DNA from: Paracoccaceae bacterium
Lineage (GTDB): Bacteria > Pseudomonadota > Alphaproteobacteria > Rhodobacterales > Rhodobacteraceae
Assembly: GCA_027484915.1 (NCBI GenBank)
Contig: JAIXSA010000051.1
Location: 1-50,640 of the forward strand
Length of the DNA: 50,640 nucleotides
Direction of reading: 5' to 3'
A program made the position numbers and the translations under genes. This document shows, piece after piece, positions 33,285 to 41,335 of this stretch. The notes beneath the pieces are model-generated. The model did not search any database, was not told the DNA's origin, and worked only from the letters and a program-made list of their open reading frames with translations. Numbering within the stretch: position 1 is the stretch's first letter; the number at the start of each line of letters is the position of its first letter.

Positions 33285-33769
33285 CAGACCAGTCGCCCCC
33301 GGAAAAGCCGCCCGAGACCCTGCCGCAGCTGGGCGAGATCGGCCTGACCAACTACGCGCCCTACCTGATGAACCGCATCATGGGCCGCTACAACGCCTCG
33401 CTTCGGGACGAGATGGCAGAGCTTGGCCTGACCACCCCGAAGATGCGCGCGCTGGCGGTCCTGTCGGTGATCGAAGGCCCGCTGATCCGCGAACTCGCAG
33501 TCTATTCCGTCGTCGAACAATCCACCCTCTCGCGCGCCTTGGACCAGCTTGCCGCCGAAGGGCTGATCCGCCGCGAATCCGACGCCGCTGACAGCCGCGC
33601 CACCCGGATTTTCATCACCGAGGCCGGGCGCGCCCGCTTCCAGACCCTCTGGCCCCGCATGGCCGAGGCGCACGACCGCATGTTCCGCGGCGTCCCCGCC
33701 GACGAGCGCCGCGCCTTTGTCGGGACGCTACAGAAGATGCTGACCAACATCCGCAAGCACGAGATCTGA
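33281..33769 (+). CDS. MarR-family transcriptional regulator
   Basis: The 162-residue protein has the MarR winged helix: GLTTPKMRALAVLSVIEGPLIRELAVYSVVEQSTLSRALDQLAAEGLIRRESDAADSRATRIFITEAG includes the recognition helix (EQSTLSRALDQLA) and the wing (DSRATRI). MarR proteins are usually released from DNA by phenolic or aromatic ligands. Its place in the middle of the operon suggests autoregulation and control of the divergent 30797-30925 region. The start is ATGA-coupled to the flavoprotein gene. Confidence 0.9.
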   Translation: MTDQSPPEKPPETLPQLGEIGLTNYAPYLMNRIMGRYNASLRDEMAELGLTTPKMRALAVLSVIEGPLIRELAVYSVVEQSTLSRALDQLAAEGLIRRESDAADSRATRIFITEAGRARFQTLWPRMAEAHDRMFRGVPADERRAFVGTLQKMLTNIRKHEI

Positions 33770-33770
33770 G

Positions 33771-35918
33771 ATGGCCGAACGTTCCTTCAAGGCCGAAGTC
33801 GAGCACCTGCGCAAAGGCGAAGGCGACACCTTCACCGGCGAGGGCATCCTCGCCATCACCAAAGCTCTGCTGGAAAACGGCGTCGGTTATGTCGGCGGCT
33901 ACCAGGGCGCGCCGATTTCCCACCTGATGGACGTGCTGGCTGACGCCGAGGACCTGATGGCCGAGCTTGGCATCCGGTTCGAGGCCAACGCGAACGAGGC
34001 CGCGGCCGCGGCGATGCTGGCGGCTTCAGTCCATTACCCGATCCGGGGGGCAGTTACCTTCAAAGGCTCCGTAGGCGTCAACGTCGCGTCGGACGCGCTG
34101 GCGAACCTTGCGTCTTCGGGGGTGAACGGCGGTGCCCTGATCATTGTGGGCGAGGACTACGGCGAAGGTTCCAGCATCATGCAGGAACGCAGCCACGCCT
34201 TCGCGATGAAGTCGCAGTTCTGGCTTTTGGACCCGCGCCCGAACCTGCCCTGCATCACCAAGGCCGTGCAGGACGGCTTTGAACTTTCCGAGGCCTCGAA
34301 CACCCCCGTCATGCTGATGGTCCGCATCCGGTCCTGCCATGTCACCGGCAGCTTCCAGACCCGCGACAACCAGCGCCCCAAACTTTCGGTCAAGGACGCC
34401 CTGTCGAACCCGCAGTCCGACTTCGCCCGCGTCGTCCTGCCGCCGATGTCCTTTGCCCACGAGCAGGACAAGATCAAGAACCGCTGGCCCAACGCCGAGA
34501 AATTCATCCGCGACCGGCAGCTGAACGAGGTCTTCGGGCCGAAGACCGCCCCCGTCGGCATTGTCCTGCAAGGCGGAATGTACAACGGCGTCATCCGCGC
34601 CTTGCAGCGGCTGGGGCTGGCGGACATCTGGGGCAACACCGAGGTTCCCCTCTACGTCCTGAACGTCACCTACCCGCTCCTCTCCTCCGAGTTCCTCGAC
34701 TTCTGCGAGGGCAAAGACCAGGTCCTGGTGATCGAGGAAGGCCAGCCCGAGTTCATCGAACAGCAGCTTTCCACCTTCCTCTACCGAGCCGGATCGCAGG
34801 TCAAACTGCGCGGCAAGGGCATCCTGCCGATGGCCGGGGAATACACCGGGCAGGTCATGCTGGACGGGATCACCGCCTTCCTCAAGGAAGCCGCACCGCA
34901 GATGCTCCCCGCCCTCGTCCGCGCGCCGAACGAGGACAAGCCGCAGATCCCGGACCTGACCAAGACCGTCCCGATCCGCCCCCCCGGCTTTTGCACCGGC
35001 TGCCCCGAACGTCCGATCTTCGCCGCGATGAAGCTGGTGCAGAAGGAAACCGGCAAGCTCCAGATTTCCGCCGACATCGGCTGCCACCTCTTCGGCTCGC
35101 TCCCCCCGTTCGAGATCGGGGGTGCCACGATGGGCTACGGCCTTGGCCCCGCCGCCAACGCGGCCTTCGACGGGGGCGGGGAACGCCGCCCGGTCTCGAT
35201 CATCGGCGACGGCGGGTTCTGGCATAACGGCCTGTCCTCCAGCTTCACCAACATGGCCTTCAACAAGTCCGACGGCGTGGCGGTGATCGTCGACAACTAT
35301 TACTCCGCCGCGACGGGGGGGCAGGACATCATGTCCTCCCGCGCCGACAACCCGACCAAGGCGACGAAGCACCCGATCACCAAGGCGCTGAAGGGCATCG
35401 GCATCGACTGGGTGCGGCAGGTCGACCGGACCTACGATGTCGGCCACATGCGCGACGTGTTGCGTGAGGCGCTGACCACCGACGCCCCCGGCCCCAAGGT
35501 CATCGTCGCCTCGTCCGAATGCATGCTGAACAAGCAGCGCCGGGAAAAGCCCCTGGCCGCAAAGGCCATCAAGGAAGGCCGCCGGGTCGAGGCCCCCCGC
35601 TTCGGCGTCGACGAAGACGTCTGCACCGGCGACCACGCCTGCATCCGCCTGTCCGGCTGCCCCTCCCTGTCGCTTAAGAAACTCGACGACCCCCTGCGCG
35701 ACGACCCCGTGGCCTCGATCGACCAATCCTGCGTAGGTTGCGGCAACTGCGGCGAGGTGGCGGACGCCGCCGTCCTTTGCCCGTCCTTCTACCGCGCCGA
35801 CGTGGTCCACAACCCATCGAAATGGGAGGTCCGCATGGCCGCCTTCCGCTCCAAGGTGATCGGCTGGCTCCAATCCCGCCGCGCCGCGCGCCGTCTCAGC
35901 TTCGAAGGCCCCGCATGA
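33771..35918 (+). CDS. Indolepyruvate:ferredoxin oxidoreductase alpha-type subunit (IorA-like)
   Basis: The 715-residue protein oxidatively decarboxylates 2-oxo acids, in this family aryl-pyruvates, to acyl-CoA with ferredoxin as acceptor. It has an N-terminal pyrimidine-binding domain (YVGGYQGAPISHLMDVL), a thiamine-diphosphate motif (SIIGDGGFWHNGLSSSFTNMAFNKSDGVAVIVDN), FCTGCPERP, and C-terminal cysteine clusters (CTGDHACIRLSGC and CVGCGNC..C) for Fe-S binding. The first cluster is spaced irregularly compared with a classical ferredoxin. The IorB gene overlaps its stop by 4 nt. Confidence 0.88.
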   Translation: MAERSFKAEVEHLRKGEGDTFTGEGILAITKALLENGVGYVGGYQGAPISHLMDVLADAEDLMAELGIRFEANANEAAAAAMLAASVHYPIRGAVTFKGSVGVNVASDALANLASSGVNGGALIIVGEDYGEGSSIMQERSHAFAMKSQFWLLDPRPNLPCITKAVQDGFELSEASNTPVMLMVRIRSCHVTGSFQTRDNQRPKLSVKDALSNPQSDFARVVLPPMSFAHEQDKIKNRWPNAEKFIRDRQLNEVFGPKTAPVGIVLQGGMYNGVIRALQRLGLADIWGNTEVPLYVLNVTYPLLSSEFLDFCEGKDQVLVIEEGQPEFIEQQLSTFLYRAGSQVKLRGKGILPMAGEYTGQVMLDGITAFLKEAAPQMLPALVRAPNEDKPQIPDLTKTVPIRPPGFCTGCPERPIFAAMKLVQKETGKLQISADIGCHLFGSLPPFEIGGATMGYGLGPAANAAFDGGGERRPVSIIGDGGFWHNGLSSSFTNMAFNKSDGVAVIVDNYYSAATGGQDIMSSRADNPTKATKHPITKALKGIGIDWVRQVDRTYDVGHMRDVLREALTTDAPGPKVIVASSECMLNKQRREKPLAAKAIKEGRRVEAPRFGVDEDVCTGDHACIRLSGCPSLSLKKLDDPLRDDPVASIDQSCVGCGNCGEVADAAVLCPSFYRADVVHNPSKWEVRMAAFRSKVIGWLQSRRAARRLSFEGPA

Positions 35919-37477
35919 CCCTGCACGAAACCATCGGCTCGGAACTCGGGGCCAAACAGGCTGACCCGCGCCTGTCCGGCATCATCAAACTCGCGATCCT
36001 CGCCGTCGGCGGCCAGGGTGGCGGCGTCCTCACCGGCTGGATCGAGGACGTCGCCCGCTCGCAAGGCTATGCCGCACAGGCGACCAGCGTCGCAGGCGTC
36101 TCGCAGCGCACCGGGGCCACGGTCTACTACGTCGAGATGGCCCCGCAGAACCCGGGCGAGCCGGTCCCGGTCTTCTCGCTCATGCCCGCGCCCGGCGACG
36201 TGGACATCATGATCACCGCCGAGATGATGGAGGCCGGCCGCTCCATCATCCGCGGCTTCGTCACGCCGGACCGGACCACGCTCATCACCTCGACCCACCG
36301 CGCGCTGGCGGTGTCGGAAAAGATGGTCCCCGGCGACGGCATTGCCTCGTCCGACGAAGTGATGGCCGCCGCCGAAATTGCCGCCCGCCGCGTCATCGCC
36401 GCCGACTTCGACGCGCTGGCGATCCGGAACGGCTCCGTCATCTCCGCCTCCCTCTTCGGCGCACTCGCCGGGGCAGCCGTCCTCCCCTTCCCGCGTGAAG
36501 CCTTCGAGGCCGCGATCAAGGCAGGCGGCAAGGGAACCGAAGCCTCGCTGAAGGCCTTCGCCGCCGCCTTCGACGTGGCCGCCAACCCCGCGCCCGAAGC
36601 CGCTCCAGCGGCGCAGGCGAAGCTTGAACCAAAGGTTCAAGGCCCCGCCCGACTGATGGCCGAATGGGACCGCCTCACCGCCCGCGTCGCCGCCCTCCCG
36701 GTCACGGTCTCGGAACTTGCGCTCCCCGGCCTTCGCAAGGTCGTGGACTTCCAAGACCTGCGCTACGGTTCCGAGTACCTCGACCGACTGTCCAACGTCA
36801 TGGCAAAGGACGACGCCGCCCACGGCTGGGTCCTGTCGCGTGAGGCCGCGAAATACATCGCCAATGCGATGGCCTATGACGACATCATCCGCGTCGCCGA
36901 CCTCAAGACCCGCGCCCGCCGCTTTGACCGCATCCGCACGGAAATGCGGGTGAAAGACGCCAACGTCCTGCAACTGACCGAATTCTTCCACCCCCGCGCG
37001 CAAGAGATCGTCGGCATGTTCCCCGCCCGCCTCGGCGCGAAGGTGGAGGCCGACCCGAAATGGATGGCCCGCCTGACCCGCTGGTTCGACAAAGGCCGCC
37101 GGTTGCGCACTGACAGCCTGCCCGCCTTCCTCACCCTCCATATCCTCAGCGGGATGAAAGGCTGGCGCCGCCGCACCCTGCGCCACGCGCAGGAACAGGC
37201 GCACCTCACCCACTGGCTGGACACCGCGCTTGCGGAAATCCCCCGCAACTACGCCCTGGCGGTCGAGCTGATCCGCTGCCGCCGCCTGATCAAGGGCTAC
37301 TCCGACACCCATGTCCGCGGCTATGCGAAATTCGACCGCGTGCTTGCCGCCACCGCCCGGATTGCCACCCGCGACGACGCCGCCGACTGGTGCCGCCGCC
37401 TGCGCGACGCCGCCCTGCAGGACGAAGAGGGGAAGGCGTTGGACGGTGCGATCCGGACCATCGACAGCTTCACCTGA
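35915..37477 (+). CDS. Indolepyruvate oxidoreductase beta-type subunit fused to a long C-terminal domain (IorB-like)
   Basis: The 520-residue protein has an N-terminal gamma/beta-type oxidoreductase domain (ILAVGGQGGGVLTGWIEDVARSQGY, SQRTGATVYYVEM) of about 200 residues, followed by an alanine-rich linker and about 250 residues of helical sequence (AAKYIANAMAYDDIIRVADLKTRARRFDRIRTEM and later GMKGWRRRTLRHAQEQAHL) matching the extension seen in large aerobic IorB proteins (DUF6537, recalled). The role of the extension is unknown. It completes the 2-oxo-acid oxidoreductase with IorA. Confidence 0.86.
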   Translation: MTLHETIGSELGAKQADPRLSGIIKLAILAVGGQGGGVLTGWIEDVARSQGYAAQATSVAGVSQRTGATVYYVEMAPQNPGEPVPVFSLMPAPGDVDIMITAEMMEAGRSIIRGFVTPDRTTLITSTHRALAVSEKMVPGDGIASSDEVMAAAEIAARRVIAADFDALAIRNGSVISASLFGALAGAAVLPFPREAFEAAIKAGGKGTEASLKAFAAAFDVAANPAPEAAPAAQAKLEPKVQGPARLMAEWDRLTARVAALPVTVSELALPGLRKVVDFQDLRYGSEYLDRLSNVMAKDDAAHGWVLSREAAKYIANAMAYDDIIRVADLKTRARRFDRIRTEMRVKDANVLQLTEFFHPRAQEIVGMFPARLGAKVEADPKWMARLTRWFDKGRRLRTDSLPAFLTLHILSGMKGWRRRTLRHAQEQAHLTHWLDTALAEIPRNYALAVELIRCRRLIKGYSDTHVRGYAKFDRVLAATARIATRDDAADWCRRLRDAALQDEEGKALDGAIRTIDSFT

Positions 37478-37481
37478 AGAA

Positions 37482-37503
37482 AAGGGGGCCGCAAAGCCCC
37501 CTT
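37482..37503. terminator. Terminator after the IorAB operon
   Basis: AAGGGGGC and GCCCCCTT form a perfect 8-bp stem with a 6-nt loop, 4 nt after the iorB-like stop and before the convergent flavin reductase gene. Confidence 0.85.
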
Positions 37504-37525
37504 CATCCTCCGATGATCAGACGCC

Positions 37526-38020
37526 TTACTCCGCCAGCGCCCGATATCCGCCGTTCCAGTAGACCAGCGCCCCGGCCCCGGGAGTAACCCGGACCGCCCG
37601 CACCCGGCCGATCAGAATCGTATGCGTTGCCCGGTCGATCATCTCTTCCACCGTGCAGTCAAACGCCGCCGGGGCCCCCGCCAGCAGCCGCGCGCCGGTG
37701 ACCGCGGTCTCCCACGCGGCCCCCTCATACCGCGCCGCACCCTTCACTCCGCCGAAGCCCGAGAACCGCTCGGCCACCGCCTGATGCGCGGCCCCGAGCG
37801 ACGACCATCCGAACCGGCCGTACTTCACCAGCAACGGATGCGCCGAGGCGGTGCGGTTCACGCAGGCCAGCAGCAAGGGCGGCTCCGCCGACAGCGAGAT
37901 GGCCGAAGTCACGACCAGGCCCGAGGCTTCGTCGCCGTCGCCCACGGTCAGGATGCTGCAATTGCCCACGAAGGCCCGCATCGCATCGCGGAACTCTTTC
38001 CCGGTCGGTTCTTCGGCCAT
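37526..38020 (-). CDS. Flavin reductase (HpaC/RutF-like)
   Basis: The 164-residue protein belongs to the FMN-binding flavin reductase family: FRDAMRAFVGNCSILTVGDGDEASGLVVTSAISLSAEPPLLLACVNRTASAHPLL covers the flavin site, and GRVRAVRVTPGAGALVYWNGGYRAL the C-terminal strand. It should reduce FMN or FAD with NAD(P)H for a partner monooxygenase. The LLM-class monooxygenase lies immediately upstream with a 9-nt gap, so the two form a two-component system. Confidence 0.88.
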   Translation of the reverse strand: MAEEPTGKEFRDAMRAFVGNCSILTVGDGDEASGLVVTSAISLSAEPPLLLACVNRTASAHPLLVKYGRFGWSSLGAAHQAVAERFSGFGGVKGAARYEGAAWETAVTGARLLAGAPAAFDCTVEEMIDRATHTILIGRVRAVRVTPGAGALVYWNGGYRALAE

Positions 38021-38029
38021 CGTCTTCCC

Positions 38030-39121
38030 TTACCTGATCCCGGCCGCAGCCAGCTTCGGCAGCACCGTATCGCGGAAGTACGGGAATTCCTCGACATAGT
38101 CGACGAAGGACAGCGTCGTGCCCGCAAAGCCCGTCGCGTGCAACTTCAGGATGCCTTCTGCAACCTGGTCCGGCTTGCCGATCAGCGGAAAACCCCCGTG
38201 GCCCAGCGCGAAGAGGTGCTTGATCTGCGCCAGAAGGTCATGCGGGAAACTGTGCGCATGGGCGAACTGCAGGCGGACGAGGTTGTCCACGGCATCGGTG
38301 TCCGCGTTCTGCACCGCCGTGTAATCCGCATAGGCCTTCGCCTCCGCCTCGGTCGGGCGGCAGATCACGTGACTGAAGGTGAGCACGTTCACGTCCCGCC
38401 CCTTGGCCCTGGCCTGCGCCTTCAGCTCGGCGATCTCCACCTTCGACCGCTCCAGATCGATGGCTGGGGTGAACAGGAAGTTGGCGTTGTCCGTCGCGAA
38501 CTCGCGGCCTTGGGGCGAGCCCGCCGCGTTGATGATCGGCACCGTCCCGCGCAGGGGCTTCGGGTCGCCCTTCACCCGCTTGGCTTTGAAGTACTTGCCA
38601 TCCCAGTCGAAATGTTCATCCGAGGTCCACAGCTTCTGGATCAGGTCGTACCATTCCTGCGCATAGGCATAGCGCGTCTCGTGGTCGTCCGGCAGCGTCA
38701 GGCCCAGCGCCTCGTATTCCGGCTTGTTCCAGCCCGCCACGATGTTCAGCCCCGCGCGGCCGTGGCTGATGTGGTCGATGGTCGCCATCTGCTTGGCCAC
38801 CACCACGGGATGGTTGGCCGCCGTGTGGATCGTGGCGAAGACCGCGATGTTCTTCGTTGCGGCCAGCAGGCCGGCGGCCCAGGTCATCGTCTCCAGCACG
38901 CCGCCGTGGAAATCCGTCTCGCCGCCGTAGCCGATCCAGCGCGCAATCGGCAGCATGAAGTCGATCCCGGCCTCGTCCAGCATCTTGGCGAGTTTCAGGT
39001 TGTTGTCCCAGCTGTTGACCCAGCGCTCCGGCGCCTTGGTGGGGGTCATCCCCGAAGAGCAGTTGGTGGAAAAAGTGCCCAGGCGAAAGCGATCGCCCGA
39101 GAGCATCGGGTGTTGCGGCAT
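38030..39121 (-). CDS. LLM-class flavin-dependent monooxygenase (RutA/SsuD-like)
   Basis: The 363-residue protein has the bacterial luciferase-like barrel with AATKNIAVFATIHTAANHPVVVAKQMATIDHISHGRAGLNIVAGWNKPEYEALG, the flavin and phosphate-binding core of RutA/SsuD/DszA-type oxygenases. These use reduced flavin and oxygen to cleave C-N, C-S or similar bonds. The substrate is unknown. The start at 39121 follows an AGGGAAG site. It is followed by a flavin reductase and is divergent from a winged-helix regulator. Confidence 0.88.
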   Translation of the reverse strand: MPQHPMLSGDRFRLGTFSTNCSSGMTPTKAPERWVNSWDNNLKLAKMLDEAGIDFMLPIARWIGYGGETDFHGGVLETMTWAAGLLAATKNIAVFATIHTAANHPVVVAKQMATIDHISHGRAGLNIVAGWNKPEYEALGLTLPDDHETRYAYAQEWYDLIQKLWTSDEHFDWDGKYFKAKRVKGDPKPLRGTVPIINAAGSPQGREFATDNANFLFTPAIDLERSKVEIAELKAQARAKGRDVNVLTFSHVICRPTEAEAKAYADYTAVQNADTDAVDNLVRLQFAHAHSFPHDLLAQIKHLFALGHGGFPLIGKPDQVAEGILKLHATGFAGTTLSFVDYVEEFPYFRDTVLPKLAAAGIR

Positions 39122-39235
39122 CTTGGTCTTCCCTGTTGCAGTTTTAGTGATATTTTATGTTTGAAAGTCTATCGTAAAATCCATTTGCGTCAACGGTTCC
39201 GTGCGGCCATGTTCAGCCAGGGAAGGGGACCGGAC

Positions 39236-39790
39236 ATGTCCAGGAAATCTGAAGGAAATCCGAAGGATGGGCCGCAAAGGGGCCTTGACTGGCATTGGCA
39301 CCTCGCCGAAGGCCCGGTCGAGGTCGACACGACCGAACTGGAATTCGCACTGATGCGCACGTTCGAGGGATTCGGCCGCTGGCAGTCCGAATGCCTCGCC
39401 TCGGTCTGCGATCTGGCGGCGACGGGGCCGGAGAATGCGCTTTTGCACATCATCCGGATGAACGACCGTCCCAAGACGATCAAGGACCTCGCCCGGCTGA
39501 CCAACCGCGATGACGTGCCGAACATCCAGTATTCCTTGCGCAAGCTGATCGGCGCGGGCCTTGTCTTGCGCAAGGGCGCAGGGCGGTCCGGCGTGACCTA
39601 TGAGGTGACCGACGAAGGCCGCCGCGTCACCGACGACTATGGCGCAGTGCGGCGGCGGCTTCTGATCCAGGCGGTCACCAGCGTCCCCGGCTTCTCGGAC
39701 CGGCTGGCGGATGCGACACGGACGCTGAACCTTCTCTCGGGCATCTACGAAGAAATCTCCCGCGTCGCCGCCACCCATCGGCGTGGCTAG
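39236..39790 (+). CDS. Winged-helix (MarR-type) transcriptional regulator
   Basis: The 184-residue protein carries a winged-helix core: LHIIRMNDRPKTIKDLARLTNRDDVPNIQYSLRKLIGAGLVLRKGAGRSGVTYEVTDEGRRVTDDY. This fits the MarR superfamily, with an N-terminal extension containing HWHLAEGPVEVDTTELEFALMRTFEGF. It is divergent from the LLM monooxygenase across a 114-bp gap with an AT-rich stretch including TTTTA and TAAAA arms (about 39151-39178), a likely operator. The start at 39236 follows a GGAAGGGG site. Confidence 0.8.
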   Translation: MSRKSEGNPKDGPQRGLDWHWHLAEGPVEVDTTELEFALMRTFEGFGRWQSECLASVCDLAATGPENALLHIIRMNDRPKTIKDLARLTNRDDVPNIQYSLRKLIGAGLVLRKGAGRSGVTYEVTDEGRRVTDDYGAVRRRLLIQAVTSVPGFSDRLADATRTLNLLSGIYEEISRVAATHRRG

Positions 39791-39808
39791 GGCCGCCGGA
39801 AAAGCCGC

Positions 39809-41320
39809 TCAGGCAAGCGCGGTCCTGCCCACTGCGCCCTTTGGCCGGTCCAGACGCTTGTGCAACTCCTCCGCCACCCGGGCATAGCGCCCCGGCTTGA
39901 CCGGCATCTGCCATTCGATGAACCGCTGCATCCCGCCGATCCCCAGCCCCATGTCGTCCAGCAGTTCGTCGATCTGGTGCATCGAGAACGGGATGATGTT
40001 CGTCCCCCGCGCATGCTTGCCCTCGGTCCGTGCCTCCATCCAGCGCAAGCGGGCGTCGGTCGCGGCGATCTGGTCGCGCTCGGGCGGCAGCGCCAGCGCC
40101 TTACCCAGCAGCGCCGCGATCCACAACGCGCCCATTTCCGCCGACAGGGGCGAGAAGAAGGAAGAGTTGTAGCCGTTGAACGCAAGGTTCTTCACGCCCG
40201 TCGGCAGGATACAGCGGTAAAGCCGGAAGTTGCCCCGGTCGTCCATGATCCGCGCCTGCAGGTCCGCGTCCAGGAACGGCACCTCCTGCCGCCAGCCCGT
40301 GCCGCAGATCACGATGTCGGCCGGGATCTTCTCGCCGGTCTTCAGCAGCGCAAAGCGCCGCCCGCCTTCGACGATCAGCTGGTCGATGGCCGTATCCCGC
40401 TTGATCGCGATCCGCCCCTTGCCGACCAGATCGAAGAAGCCGTCGGTCACCAGACTGACGGTCGACCGCGCGATCCTCTCGAACGACCCCCGCGGCAGGG
40501 CACCCAGCTTCTTCAGCTTCAGCTGCTTGGTGATGACCGACTGCACCGACCCCAGCATCGAATTGCGCACCGGCTTGCCCGCGCCGTGCAGAAACTTCTC
40601 GACCCCCTGCAGCCGGATATAGGGGAACAGCCCCTCGCCCATCCGGGTCAGGAACAGGTACTTGTAGTTCAGGACCCCGGCGAGCTTCTTCGGCATCTTC
40701 CAGATCAGCTCGCGCGCCACGACAGTCATGCTGGCCGCCGCATCGACCAGCCCCACGGCCACATCGCAGGACGACTTGCCGTAGCCGATCACCACGACAT
40801 GCCTGCCCCTTGCCTGCTCGAGGCCCAGGAACTCGGACGAATGGCAGATCGTGCCGCCCGCCGCCTTGAACTCTGCCGCGCCGGGGAAGTCGGGGACAGC
40901 GGGGGCCGAGAAGATGCCGTTGCAGATCGTCAGGAAATCGAATGTCTCCGACTGCTCCAGCTGACCCTTCGGCTGGAAGGTCACCGTCCAGCGCCCGTCC
41001 GACCCTTGCGCGGCGTGAGTGACAGGGGTGGACAGCCGGATCAGCGGCTTCAGCCGGAACTGGTCGGCATAATCGTTGAGATACTCTTGCACCTGCTGGC
41101 CGCTGGGCCATTCCGGATAGTGCTTCGGCATCGGAAGGTCCGAGAGGCAATAGGTGTCCTTGCTGTTCTGCGTGCTGACGCCGGGGTAAAGCCGCGTCGT
41201 GCTCCAGACCCCGCCGACGTCATGGACCTTCTCGAAGACGGTCACGTCATGGCCAAAGTCGCGCAGATGGCGGGCGGTGGTCAGGCCGGCGAAACCAGCC
41301 CCGATGATGGCGATCTTCAT
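39809..41320 (-). CDS. Flavin-containing monooxygenase (FMO/Baeyer-Villiger type)
   Basis: The 503-residue protein has an FAD motif (IAIIGAGFAGLTTARHL), an NADPH motif (VVVIGYGKSSCDVA), and between them an FMO-like fingerprint F..AGGTICHSSEF. Such enzymes insert one oxygen atom into N, S or carbonyl substrates using NADPH. The fingerprint departs from the exact BVMO pattern, so N- or S-oxygenation is as likely as Baeyer-Villiger oxidation. It lies 15 nt after the SDR gene on the same strand. Confidence 0.85.
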   Translation of the reverse strand: MKIAIIGAGFAGLTTARHLRDFGHDVTVFEKVHDVGGVWSTTRLYPGVSTQNSKDTYCLSDLPMPKHYPEWPSGQQVQEYLNDYADQFRLKPLIRLSTPVTHAAQGSDGRWTVTFQPKGQLEQSETFDFLTICNGIFSAPAVPDFPGAAEFKAAGGTICHSSEFLGLEQARGRHVVVIGYGKSSCDVAVGLVDAAASMTVVARELIWKMPKKLAGVLNYKYLFLTRMGEGLFPYIRLQGVEKFLHGAGKPVRNSMLGSVQSVITKQLKLKKLGALPRGSFERIARSTVSLVTDGFFDLVGKGRIAIKRDTAIDQLIVEGGRRFALLKTGEKIPADIVICGTGWRQEVPFLDADLQARIMDDRGNFRLYRCILPTGVKNLAFNGYNSSFFSPLSAEMGALWIAALLGKALALPPERDQIAATDARLRWMEARTEGKHARGTNIIPFSMHQIDELLDDMGLGIGGMQRFIEWQMPVKPGRYARVAEELHKRLDRPKGAVGRTALA

Positions 41321-41335
41321 GGGGTCTCTCCGGGT

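Noticed and set aside
34026-35873. 615-codon frame opposite the IorA gene
   Set aside because: Shadow of a GC-rich coding region with no recognisable domain.
35789-37312. 507-codon frame opposite the IorB gene
   Set aside because: Shadow frame, low complexity in Gly/Asp/Val/His, no motif.
38030-39121. Pyrimidine monooxygenase RutA of a rut operon
   Set aside because: Only a flavin reductase accompanies it; rutB, rutC, rutD and rutG are absent, so a specific RutA call is not supported.
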